From an uncultured Porphyromonadaceae bacterium (GTDB taxonomy: Bacteria; Bacteroidota; Bacteroidia; Bacteroidales; Muribaculaceae): 36,857 nucleotides of DNA. The position numbers and the translations under genes are program-made. The stretch lies in contig CAMWQB010000011.1 in the NCBI GenBank assembly GCA_947176295.1, positions 1-36,857 on the forward strand, in the 5' to 3' direction. Shown here one piece after another: positions 1-7,512 of the stretch. A model generated the notes under the pieces. The model saw nothing but the letters and a program-made list of their open reading frames with translations, was not told the DNA's origin and did not search any database. Position 1 is the first letter of the stretch, and every line of letters starts with the position of its first letter.

Positions 1-1181
1 AATGTAAGATGTATCACCCCATTATACTCCATAGGCCGTATCATCGGATTCAAGGATACGACATATTTCGGGTAATTATCCTGAATCTTCAATAAATTCC
101 CAAATTCGCGTTCCATTGTCTTCTCGTCAGCAATAAGATATGCCACCTGAAAATAAACCGGAGCTCTGCCCTTTTCTGCGACAAAATCGATTTCGCCATT
201 GGGGATCACCCCCACGCTTATTTTATATCCAAGATTTTTCAGATGTAAATATACGGCATTTTCGATTACCTTTTCAATGTCGCCCGAGCGATTAGCCCCG
301 GCAAGCATATTTCGAAGGCCCAGATCCTCGAAATAGTATTTGTCATTTGTTTCCAAAAGGCGTTTACCATGTATGTCGTAGCGCGGAACCTTGTTGATTA
401 TGTATGCATTTGAAGCGGCCTTAAGGTAATTTATTGCAGACAAGGGGGTGAGCTCCACACGTTGAGATTTGAGATATTTCGAAAGCGAAGTAGCAGACAC
501 GAGTTGTCCTGCATTGTCGCTTACATATTTCATCAGGTTTTCGAAAAGCGTTACGTTCCGGATTCCTTCTCGTTGAACCACATCTTTCAGCACTATAGTA
601 TTGTAAATGTTATGAATATATTCCCAGACCATGTCCTCTTGTTCAAGCCCGAGGCGATACAGATGTGGTAAGCCGCCGAAACTCAGATATTTTTGAAGAT
701 TTCCATCAGAATCCTCAAGTGCGTGAAATGTCAGAAACTCCCGATAAGACAGGCTCTGTATGTGAATTTCAATATATCGCCCGGCGAGATATGTAGACAG
801 TTCCGATGAAAGCATCGTTGCATTGCTGCCCGTAACGATAATTTGACATTCCTCATCAGCATTGAGGCTGCGGAGAATGTTTTCAAAACCATCGATGTCC
901 TGCACCTCATCGATTAGTAGAAAATTATCTTTCCCAACCTTTATTTTATCTTCAAGATACTTCGATAAATCGTCGGCAGTTCTAATGTCGGCATACGTAG
1001 TCTTTTCCTTGTTGATGTATATGATATTTGCTTCCGGGTTATTCGCTTCAATCTTGGAAACGAGTTGGCGAATTATATAACTTTTGCCGACACGACGTTG
1101 ACCCGTTAGAGCAATTATCAGCCCTTTGCCGATAAATCTCTGAATATGTTCAATATATTGTTGTCTTGCTATAATTTTCAT
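1..1181 (-). CDS. AAA family ATPase with C-terminal DUF4143 domain (partial, C-terminus beyond window)
   Basis: The frame is open from an ATG at 1181 down to the window edge, so about 393 residues are visible and the last residues are missing. A Walker A motif GQRRVGKS (Lys33) lies near the N-terminus, and a Walker B stretch FLLIDEVQD lies near residues 87-95. These mark the AAA_14 ATPase domain. The C-terminal half ends in GEIDFV followed by YFQVAY, the restriction-endonuclease-like pattern typical of DUF4143. Proteins of this family are common in Bacteroidota and in archaea, often in mobile or variable regions; the cellular role is not established. A promoter lies so close to the ATG that the transcript may be leaderless. 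The gene is richer in A+T than the rest of the window, which suggests transfer. Family assignment is firm; function is unknown. Confidence 0.88.
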   Translation of the reverse strand, partial: MKIIARQQYIEHIQRFIGKGLIIALTGQRRVGKSYIIRQLVSKIEANNPEANIIYINKEKTTYADIRTADDLSKYLEDKIKVGKDNFLLIDEVQDIDGFENILRSLNADEECQIIVTGSNATMLSSELSTYLAGRYIEIHIQSLSYREFLTFHALEDSDGNLQKYLSFGGLPHLYRLGLEQEDMVWEYIHNIYNTIVLKDVVQREGIRNVTLFENLMKYVSDNAGQLVSATSLSKYLKSQRVELTPLSAINYLKAASNAYIINKVPRYDIHGKRLLETNDKYYFEDLGLRNMLAGANRSGDIEKVIENAVYLHLKNLGYKISVGVIPNGEIDFVAEKGRAPVYFQVAYLIADEKTMEREFGNLLKIQDNYPKYVVSLNPMIRPMEYNGVIHLT

Positions 1182-1186
1182 ACGTG

Positions 1187-1218
1187 CAAAGATAACCCAT
1201 TTTATTAATCATACCAAA
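1187..1218 (-). promoter_or_regulatory. Bacteroidota promoter of the AAA ATPase gene
   Basis: A -7 box TATCTTTG (1187-1194) and a -33 box TTTG (1215-1218) are spaced by exactly 20 bases. Only five bases separate the -7 box from the ATG at 1181, so transcription should begin at or next to the start codon. Confidence 0.7.
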
Positions 1219-1286
1219 TAAAAACCCAAAAAATCAAATTTTATTTGCTATACCACCCCCCCGCTCACTCCTCACCTCCATTCATT

Positions 1287-1993
1287 TTACTTTTTAATGA
1301 ATTCAATAGCATTTTTTACACCCATGACATACGGATGCTCCTCTCCGACTTCCAACCAAATATTCGGCGCCTTCTGAAAGTATTCCAATGCTTTGTCATA
1401 ATCTCCTTGGCTATCATAAACAGTTCCGATATTATTATAGCTCAGAGCCATGTCGGGATTCTTTTCTCCATATTGTTCAAGGGCACTACTGAGGGCTTTT
1501 TGATAGTAAGACAAAGCGACGCTATAATCTGCGATATAGTTATCGATGAATACACCCGCCTTTAGCAACCATTCGATGTTTGTTGTGTCGCGGTCCGCGA
1601 TGCTGGTGTAGGTGTCGAGTATTTTGCGATTGTTTTCCACCCCACCGGCAAGCTGGAGCATATCGATATAGTGTTCAACGGATGCAAGCAGGCTGTCTCT
1701 CGACTGCTCTTTCGATTCCTTGAGCTCATTTAGCTGCCCGATGGACGAGGAAATTTCCTGAATGTCGGAAATCTCATTGAGATACTTCTCAACATAGTTT
1801 TGTGCCTCATATTTGGCTATTGCCTCATCAAACCGTCCGGCTTCGACAAGCTCGATTATTTTCCTGCTCCACAGTCGAAATTTCCGAGAGGTCTATATTC
1901 GCGAAGCTGTCCACGAAGCTGTCGAGATTGTCGAGCTGACGGTCATGCTCAGCCCTCACCTCCGCAAGCCGCGCACGATACTCCGCCCTCTCC
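1287..1993 (-). pseudogene. Tetratricopeptide-repeat protein remnant, 5'-truncated and frameshifted
   Basis: The open 3' part gives TPR-like helices, including ALSYYQKAL, ALSYNNIGTVYDSQGDYDKALEYFQKA and a short C-terminal tail, ending at 1287. The first ATG in this frame is at 1661, but the frame is open and TPR-like well upstream of it (for example AGRFDEAIAKY), with no ATG. Near a run of four T at 1859-1862 the coding sense appears to jump to another frame, which continues as a plausible charged helical protein to about 1993. Removing one base from that run would join both frames. The 5' end then meets the T-tract of the tRNA-Asp terminator, so no normal start or promoter exists. It is probably a broken gene end left at an insertion boundary. 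A sequencing error could explain the frameshift but not the missing start. The partner of the original protein is unknown. Confidence 0.65.
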
Positions 1994-2040
1994 AAAAAAA
2001 GAATGAGAAACGAAGTCCGAAGGCTTGCTGTTTCTCATTC
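1994..2040 (-). terminator. Rho-independent terminator of tRNA-Asp
   Basis: A perfect 11-bp inverted repeat (GAATGAGAAAC at 2001-2011 and its complement at 2030-2040) is followed on the minus strand by seven T (1994-2000). It starts 15 bases downstream of the tRNA 3' end. Confidence 0.9.
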
Positions 2041-2055
2041 TCCTCTCTCCTCTTG

Positions 2056-2129
2056 CGGTATGGACGGGACTCGAACCCGCGACCCCCTGCGTGACAGGCA
2101 GGTATTCTAACCAGCTGAACTACCACACC
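2056..2129 (-). tRNA. tRNA-Asp (anticodon GTC)
   Basis: A 74-nt cloverleaf reads on the minus strand. The acceptor arm GGTGTGG pairs with CCATACC with one G-U pair. The anticodon loop CTGTCAC carries GTC, and the T arm has the standard GGTTCGAGTCC. The discriminator base is G, as expected for tRNA-Asp. CCA is not encoded. It has its own promoter upstream and a strong terminator downstream, so it is a single-gene unit. Its 3' side borders the A+T-rich patch at the left end of the window, which is a usual place for integrated elements. Confidence 0.96.
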
Positions 2130-2179
2130 GTTTAGTCTCTTTTGGTGGGAGAGGCATCAGCTCTTTTGCTTTTGCGTTG

Positions 2180-2211
2180 CAAAGTTACGGCCTTTTTTTC
2201 GCTTCTCCAAA
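2180..2211 (-). promoter_or_regulatory. Promoter of tRNA-Asp
   Basis: A -7 box TAACTTTG (2180-2187) and a -33 box TTTG (2208-2211) are separated by exactly 20 bases. The predicted 5' leader before the mature tRNA is roughly 45 nt. Confidence 0.75.
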
Positions 2212-2300
2212 TTTTTCAGCAAAAAAATACATATTTTTTTCATCACCCGTCATAATCGCCTGATTCAAAGACGGCCCAAGCCCTCGCCCGAATAAGAAAT

Positions 2301-2327
2301 GCCCGCAGAGCCGTCGGCTCTGCGGGC
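2301..2327 (-). terminator. Terminator of the alpha-amylase gene
   Basis: A perfect 12-bp G+C-rich stem (GCCCGCAGAGCC and its complement) encloses a 3-base loop, 24 bases after the amylase stop codon. The following minus-strand bases (ATTTCTTATT) are T-rich but lack a long T run. Confidence 0.75.
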
Positions 2328-2351
2328 ATGAGGATGTCCCTTGAATAAGCT

Positions 2352-5351
2352 TTAGAGAATCACCTTCTTGCCGCCCACGATGTAGAAGCCGCGGGGGAGG
2401 GAGATGCTGTTGCGACCCGGGTGGACAGCCACGGGGAAGCTTACGCCGTCGGCGCGGACAACAGTCAGAGTGCAGCTGTCGGGTGCCGTTACGATCAGGC
2501 AGCCGCCGCTCACGCTCACCTCAAAGGCCTCGACAGTCGTGCTTTCCACGCCGCTCACATACTGGCCCGAGAAGCCCTGCGCCGTGTACACGCCGCCGTT
2601 CTTAAGCTCGAGGTCGCTCGTCTGAGGCGTGCCGTTGTTGCTGAAGATTATCATCATCTTAGGCGATGCGTCCGTTACGGTGCACGTAAACTTATGGTAG
2701 CCCGACGCAGGGTCGATGCTCAGCGACTGGCCCGGCCACGTGCCGCCCGAGTAGTTCTTGTTGCCATGGTTGGCATCCCACACCCAAGCATACACAGAAC
2801 CCCAGCCCGAAGCCGAGTTGTCGAAGTAGGCCGTGAAAGTCGTCGGGTCGGTAGGCTCGATCGGGTCGTCGCCGATTTCTCCTGCACCCTCGATGGTCTT
2901 CACGTAGCCCGAGGTCGAGTAATAGCCGCCGTTCACGAAGTCCCAGCCGTCCTTGCAGCACTGGTCGTTGCCGTTGGTGCTGAAGATGAGCTTGGCGCTT
3001 GCCGGAATCTTGCCCGTGCCCGTGTAGGTCCATTTGTAGACGTTGTTGCCAAGATAGGTCAGCGCCTGGCCCGGCCAGTTGCCGCCCGTATAGTTGTTGC
3101 CGTCGCCCCAGAGCCATACGTGCACGGGGTTCCACGACGTGTGCTCGAAGAACACGGCCTGCTCGCCCTCGGCCATTGCCGGCTCAACGGGAGTTTCGGG
3201 CTCCACGCGTTCGCCGCCGGGGGTGGGAGTGTTGCCGCCGTTGGGCTTCACCGTCCACGTCTCCTCAGGCATCGTCTCGTCGGGCCATTCCGTCCAGGCC
3301 TTTTCGACAGGAGCCGTCGTGTAGAGATACTTGCCGTCTTCGCCCACCTTGCCGGGAGCCTTGGTCTTTTCCGTGTCCAGAACATACACGCGCATATTGC
3401 CCTTGCCCGAGCATTTTGCCGTGAGCGTGCCGTTCGAAACGTTCTGCACATCGCCCGTTACGGCATCGACATAGCGGCCGTTGAGCACACCCGTGAAGGT
3501 AGCGTCGCCGCTGATGGTTACGAGCACGTAGGAGTCGGTCTTCGTGTCGGTGTAGCGGCGCTTGAAGGCCATCTTGCCCGAGCAGCCCTCGTTGCTGTAT
3601 TGGCCCTTGCGGAGGGCGGGCACGGCAGCACGGATCTTGTTCAGGCGCTGGATGTGGAGCGCCAGAGGATAGCTCAGCGTCGAAGCAAGGTTGCCCGTGG
3701 CACCGGAATATTCCGCGAAGTCGCTCACGTTCACCGAGCCCTCGATGTAGCCGCCGAAGTAAGCGCGGCCCGTTTCCTTAAGAGCCAGCACCGCACCCTT
3801 GTCGATGTCCTTGCCCTTCTGGAATTCTACTTCCGAGCCATAGTAGATACAGGGAATGCCGCGGAAGCTGAACATCAGGGCCAGATTCTCGGCCCACGTG
3901 TCCTGCGAGCCCTTGAAGCGGTAGTTGCTGTCGGGAGCATAGTCGTGAGAATCGACGTACACCACGTTGTAGGTCGCGTCGTTGTAGAGGTAGTCCTGGC
4001 CACGGACGCCGTAAGCCCCCGCTGCCGAGTTGAAGTTCCAGTGCATGGCGAAGTCGATTACGCTCAGGCCCGAGTACTGGCTGTAGTCGGGCGTGTGGTA
4101 GTCGTTGCCCTTGAGCTTGGCATTGTCGCTCTTGCGCAGGATAGCGTCTGCGTGGCCCTTGTCGTCCTTGGCGCTCTGCTGCACCGACTCCCAGTTCACG
4201 TGGCCGCTCACCGTGAAGTAGTCCTGCGAGCCCTCCGTCTGGGTGGGAATAGCCACAACCTCATCCCACGATGCGGGATTCATGTCCCACGCATAGTCCT
4301 TGTTTTCCTTCCACGTGTAGTAGCAGGGCGAGCAGTTGTAGTTGTCGCCGCGGTAGATCACCTCCATCGAGCGGGCGCACACCTCGCCATACATGAAGAA
4401 GGGCGTGTTGCCGCGCTTGGCCTTGGCCTCGGGGCTCTCGGCCGCTGCCAGGAACTGAGGGAGGAACATCTTGTTGAAGGCCAGACGGGGGATGTGGCCC
4501 GCCGTGTCGATGCGGAAGCCGTCGACACCCATCTTGATGAAGCGCGAGTAGCACTCCACGAGATAGTTCGTTACGGTCGGGTGCTCCGTGTTCAGGTCCA
4601 CGCAGTCGCCGGCGATCTGGCCCCACCAGCGGGAGGGGTCGTCCCAGTCGAACCACGCCTTGTGGTGCCAGTAGTTATGGATGTCGCGGTTGGTGAAGTC
4701 GGAGTTCTTCATCATGGCCAGGCGTGTGCCGTATTGGTCGGCAGGCTTCATCGAAGGATAGTTCTCCGGAAGCTGGCCCCCCTCCGATGCCGGCACCACC
4801 AGCATCGAGGCATTGATGTCGCCCAGATTCTTCGAATAGTCTTTCTTGAACATGCGGCAGAGGGTGTTCTCGCCGAAGTTGCCCGTGTGCTGGATCACGA
4901 TGTCAAGGATCAGCTTCATCCCGCGCTTGTGCACCTCGTCGATGAGCTCCTGGAAAGCCACGTCGGCCCCGGCCGCATCAGCGTCCTTCGACACATAGCG
5001 GTGATCCACCTTCGAGAAGTCCATGGCGTGGTAGCCGTGGTAGTCGAGCCCCGAGCCGTTTTCAACCACAGGAGTGATCCACACGGCCGTGAAACCCAGA
5101 GCCTTGATGTAGTCGAGCTTCTGGATCAGGCCCTTGAAGTCGCCGCGCCATTCCGGGTCGTTGATGTTCTTGTCCCCGTCCCAGCAGTAGACGTTGTTGT
5201 CCGGGTCGCCGTCGTAGAAGCGGGTGGTCATCGCGAAGTAGATGGTCTCGTCGCGGAAGTCCGTCCTGTCGCCCACGAAGGTCGCAGCCTGCGAAGCCAA
5301 AGCCGTCCCGGCCATGAGTGCCCCGCAGAGCAGTCTGTTGAAGTTGTTCAT
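2352..5351 (-). CDS. Secreted GH13 alpha-amylase with two C-terminal CBM26-like starch-binding modules
   Basis: A 999-residue protein that should hydrolyse alpha-1,4-glucans outside the cytoplasm. The chosen ATG (5351) begins MNNFNRLLCG, a clear signal peptide of about 22 residues; the frame stays open upstream but runs into the preceding gene. GH13 motifs are in order: DIVIQHTGN, GVDGFRIDTAGH with the nucleophile Asp282, FFMYGEV with the acid/base Glu323, and VDSHD with Asp470. Two modules of about 90 residues follow (roughly 730-820 and 837-930). Each has the CBM26-type pattern of a VYAW or VHVW strand, WPGQ and an IFSNNG or IFSTNG strand. The last 50-60 residues (ending GFYIVGGKKVIL) resemble a type IX secretion sorting tail. 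It follows the 644-aa CotH gene by 74 bp with no obvious promoter between, so the two are probably co-transcribed. The exact substrate (starch, glycogen, pullulan) cannot be read from sequence. Confidence 0.93.
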   Translation of the reverse strand: MNNFNRLLCGALMAGTALASQAATFVGDRTDFRDETIYFAMTTRFYDGDPDNNVYCWDGDKNINDPEWRGDFKGLIQKLDYIKALGFTAVWITPVVENGSGLDYHGYHAMDFSKVDHRYVSKDADAAGADVAFQELIDEVHKRGMKLILDIVIQHTGNFGENTLCRMFKKDYSKNLGDINASMLVVPASEGGQLPENYPSMKPADQYGTRLAMMKNSDFTNRDIHNYWHHKAWFDWDDPSRWWGQIAGDCVDLNTEHPTVTNYLVECYSRFIKMGVDGFRIDTAGHIPRLAFNKMFLPQFLAAAESPEAKAKRGNTPFFMYGEVCARSMEVIYRGDNYNCSPCYYTWKENKDYAWDMNPASWDEVVAIPTQTEGSQDYFTVSGHVNWESVQQSAKDDKGHADAILRKSDNAKLKGNDYHTPDYSQYSGLSVIDFAMHWNFNSAAGAYGVRGQDYLYNDATYNVVYVDSHDYAPDSNYRFKGSQDTWAENLALMFSFRGIPCIYYGSEVEFQKGKDIDKGAVLALKETGRAYFGGYIEGSVNVSDFAEYSGATGNLASTLSYPLALHIQRLNKIRAAVPALRKGQYSNEGCSGKMAFKRRYTDTKTDSYVLVTISGDATFTGVLNGRYVDAVTGDVQNVSNGTLTAKCSGKGNMRVYVLDTEKTKAPGKVGEDGKYLYTTAPVEKAWTEWPDETMPEETWTVKPNGGNTPTPGGERVEPETPVEPAMAEGEQAVFFEHTSWNPVHVWLWGDGNNYTGGNWPGQALTYLGNNVYKWTYTGTGKIPASAKLIFSTNGNDQCCKDGWDFVNGGYYSTSGYVKTIEGAGEIGDDPIEPTDPTTFTAYFDNSASGWGSVYAWVWDANHGNKNYSGGTWPGQSLSIDPASGYHKFTCTVTDASPKMMIIFSNNGTPQTSDLELKNGGVYTAQGFSGQYVSGVESTTVEAFEVSVSGGCLIVTAPDSCTLTVVRADGVSFPVAVHPGRNSISLPRGFYIVGGKKVIL

Positions 5352-5425
5352 GGAAAATTGTTTAATGATGATAATGATGAATAAGTAAGTGAGTGTAAGT
5401 GTGCTGTGTAAGTGTTTGAGTGCGG

Positions 5426-7360
5426 TCAGAATCTCACGGCGCGGGCCTGGTCGCCACGCACTTCGATGTAGATTTCGCCGCGCACGGGCGTACCGCTCAC
5501 GGGCATCCCCTGAAGATTGTAGAGCTTCACGCTCGCAGGAGCCGCATCGCCCTCGACGGCCGGCCCTTCGATGCCTGAATCCTCGCGTGCATACTCGGGC
5601 AGCGCGGCCGCAGGAGTGGCGTCGCGTTCGGGCTCGGTGGCGCCGGGGTTGGCCGCATAGTCGCCGAATTGACCCTTGAGCCATTCGGTTTTAGCCGAGA
5701 GGTGGTCGCGCACGGCCTGCAGGCGCCTCTCCATGTCTGTGTTGTCCACCACGCCCTGGGCGCCCTCGAAGTCCGGACGCCGTGCGTTTTGCCAGCGCGT
5801 GCGGTCGGCCTTTGCGGCTGCCGCGATGTGCGAGGCATAGGCCGTCAATTCAGGCTCCAGAGCCTTGTAGCCCGTGTTCATGAACCACAGCCACGTCTCC
5901 CGCACCTTCTTGTTGAAGGTCGCGTTCTCGCGCATCGACGGAATCCACGTGTTTCCGTAGTGGTCGCAGTTGTAGAAGAAGTCCGTGGTGCGCCCGTTGA
6001 AGGCGTTGCCGCAATCCCACAGCGGCGAGAAGTGCCACTTCTGCCCTTCGCCACGGTCGCGGAAGAGGTAGGTAGAGCCGTGATATGCCTCGTGGTGGGA
6101 GATTATTTCCTCCACGATGTAGTAGCGAGCCGCATCGTCCAGGTCCATGTAGCTCCACACCTCGTCGGAGTTCGAGCCTATGGCGGAGTTCATGGCCGAG
6201 AACTGGTCGGTGATGAAGCGCTTCTGCAGCTCGGAATATTCCTCGGGCGTGTCCCAGGTGATGCGAAGCTCGTCAATGATGTGCTGCCCGCGTGCGCACG
6301 ACAGCTCAGGCATCCGTATCTGGTTTTCCTCCTCATAGTTGTCCAGCTCCACGATGTAGCCGCCGGAGACCAGCGCAGGTGTGTCCACAAGGTCGTCGAG
6401 TTCCTCGATATTCACCCGCTTCTTGTCCACGCGGATGCTCTCCGTCAGGAAGTAGAGGCCGCGGTAGTCGCCGTTGATTATCACCTCCACCGGCTGCTGC
6501 CAGGGTGTCCAGGGCAGCCCGATGGCCCGCCCGAGGCGGAAGCCCGTGAAGTTGCGCATGTAGCCGTAGTTGTCGTCGGCATGGGCCAGCAGGGCAAAGT
6601 GCTTGCTCTTGCTCAGGCCCAGGAGGCTTTGCTTGGCGCCGAGCTTCAGCTTGAAAGGTTTCTTGGCGAAGGCCTTGCGGGTGTAGTTGCCGCGCGCCTT
6701 TATTTCGAGCGGCAGCGGCTCTTCCTTCGAGCCCACCGATGCCGCCCCCTCGGCCTCGAGCCATTCGCAGCCGTTGTGGTCCAGCCAGTATTCAGCGTTC
6801 GAGAAGTAGTTCTTGTGCGAGAGATTGCGGTCGATGATTTCGGGCTCCAGGGCTGAGTGGCTTTCGTCGGTGTAGACATTGATGTAGAGCACCGGCAGCG
6901 TGCCCGAGAGCATCGGGTTCTGAGGCTCCGCGGGCGCCTCCTTGCCGTTGGCGCTGATGCGCAGATATGTGTCGGCCTTGGGCGCGTCCGGCCGGATGGT
7001 TATGCTCAGCGTTACGTCCGTGAGCCCCACGGCCTTGAAGTTGCCGCCGGTGTATCGCGCCGTCAGCGTCGTCGCGTCAGTTATTTCCAGCGCCGGGTCC
7101 TGCTTTGAGTTCTGAGAGCCGTAGTCGAAGTCCCATTCGTCGCCGGCAATCTTGAAATCGCCGTCGAGGCTGGCCAGATGGAGGGTATAGACCTCTCCTT
7201 CGCGGGTGAAGCGGAAGTCCTCACGGGCGCTCCAGCCCTCGGTCATGCTTCCGCGGAGATATATCTGGGGATAGCCGGAAGCATCCATCGTGTCGGCATA
7301 GGCCATGCCGAAGGCTGCGACAGCCGCGATGGCTCCGGTGAAAAGTCGTTTGAAGTTCAT
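5426..7360 (-). CDS. Secreted CotH-kinase-fold protein, single domain, with N-terminal SusE/SusF-like module
   Basis: A 644-residue protein. The start at 7360 (MNFKRLFTGA) gives a signal peptide of about 22 residues and matches the start of the 1470-aa paralog upstream. Residues about 27-140 form a beta-rich module (YLRGSMTEGW, DGDFKIAGDEWDF) of the kind repeated in SusE/SusF-type starch-binding proteins. Residues about 155-570 are a CotH domain: RGNYTR, KKPFKLKLG, HADDN, NGDYRGLYFLTE, VELDNYEEE, YYIVEEIISHHEAYHG and FSPLWDCGNAF, whose Asp449 is a candidate catalytic metal ligand. The last 40 residues (YNLQGMPV to RGDQARAVRF) form a sorting-like tail. CotH proteins of Bacillus spores are known protein kinases; kinase activity of this secreted Bacteroidota form is inferred only. 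The gene has its own promoter and leads into the amylase gene, suggesting a joint role in starch handling. Confidence 0.85.
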   Translation of the reverse strand: MNFKRLFTGAIAAVAAFGMAYADTMDASGYPQIYLRGSMTEGWSAREDFRFTREGEVYTLHLASLDGDFKIAGDEWDFDYGSQNSKQDPALEITDATTLTARYTGGNFKAVGLTDVTLSITIRPDAPKADTYLRISANGKEAPAEPQNPMLSGTLPVLYINVYTDESHSALEPEIIDRNLSHKNYFSNAEYWLDHNGCEWLEAEGAASVGSKEEPLPLEIKARGNYTRKAFAKKPFKLKLGAKQSLLGLSKSKHFALLAHADDNYGYMRNFTGFRLGRAIGLPWTPWQQPVEVIINGDYRGLYFLTESIRVDKKRVNIEELDDLVDTPALVSGGYIVELDNYEEENQIRMPELSCARGQHIIDELRITWDTPEEYSELQKRFITDQFSAMNSAIGSNSDEVWSYMDLDDAARYYIVEEIISHHEAYHGSTYLFRDRGEGQKWHFSPLWDCGNAFNGRTTDFFYNCDHYGNTWIPSMRENATFNKKVRETWLWFMNTGYKALEPELTAYASHIAAAAKADRTRWQNARRPDFEGAQGVVDNTDMERRLQAVRDHLSAKTEWLKGQFGDYAANPGATEPERDATPAAALPEYAREDSGIEGPAVEGDAAPASVKLYNLQGMPVSGTPVRGEIYIEVRGDQARAVRF

Positions 7361-7416
7361 GGCAGAAGGTATGTTCGGTTTATTGTTTTTTGAGGAAATG
7401 CGATAAAGCTTGTCCG

Positions 7417-7448
7417 CAAAGATACAAAAATATCCACGCGAATGCAAA
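7417..7448 (-). promoter_or_regulatory. Promoter of the 644-aa CotH gene
   Basis: A -7 box TATCTTTG (7417-7424) and a -33 box TTTG (7445-7448) are spaced by 20 bases. The -33 box lies in the T tract of the terminator of the upstream gene. The predicted leader is about 50 nt. Confidence 0.75.
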
Positions 7449-7481
7449 AAAAAGAGCCGCGCTGTCTTAGGCGCGGCTCTT
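7445..7481 (-). terminator. Terminator of the 1470-aa CotH gene
   Basis: An 11-bp stem (AAGAGCCGCGC at 7452-7462 with its complement at 7471-7481) is followed on the minus strand by a T-rich tract ending near 7445. It separates two same-strand CotH genes into distinct units. Confidence 0.85.
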
Positions 7482-7512
7482 CGGTCAGTTTTCGATGGAT
7501 GGGGAAGGAGGC

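Noticed and set aside
462-1565. Several plus-strand frames of 60-110 residues at the left end
   Set aside because: They lie opposite the AAA ATPase and TPR remnant and have no family resemblance.
2421-5384. 987-residue open frame on the plus strand opposite the amylase
   Set aside because: It is a mirror of the amylase codon pattern in G+C-rich DNA: the translation is Val/Ala/Arg/His-rich with no domain, signal peptide or promoter, while the minus strand has a full GH13 enzyme.
5352-5684. N-terminal extension of the amylase frame to 5684
   Set aside because: The added 111 residues are Arg/Ala-rich and overlap the end of the CotH gene; the internal ATG at 5351 starts a perfect signal peptide.
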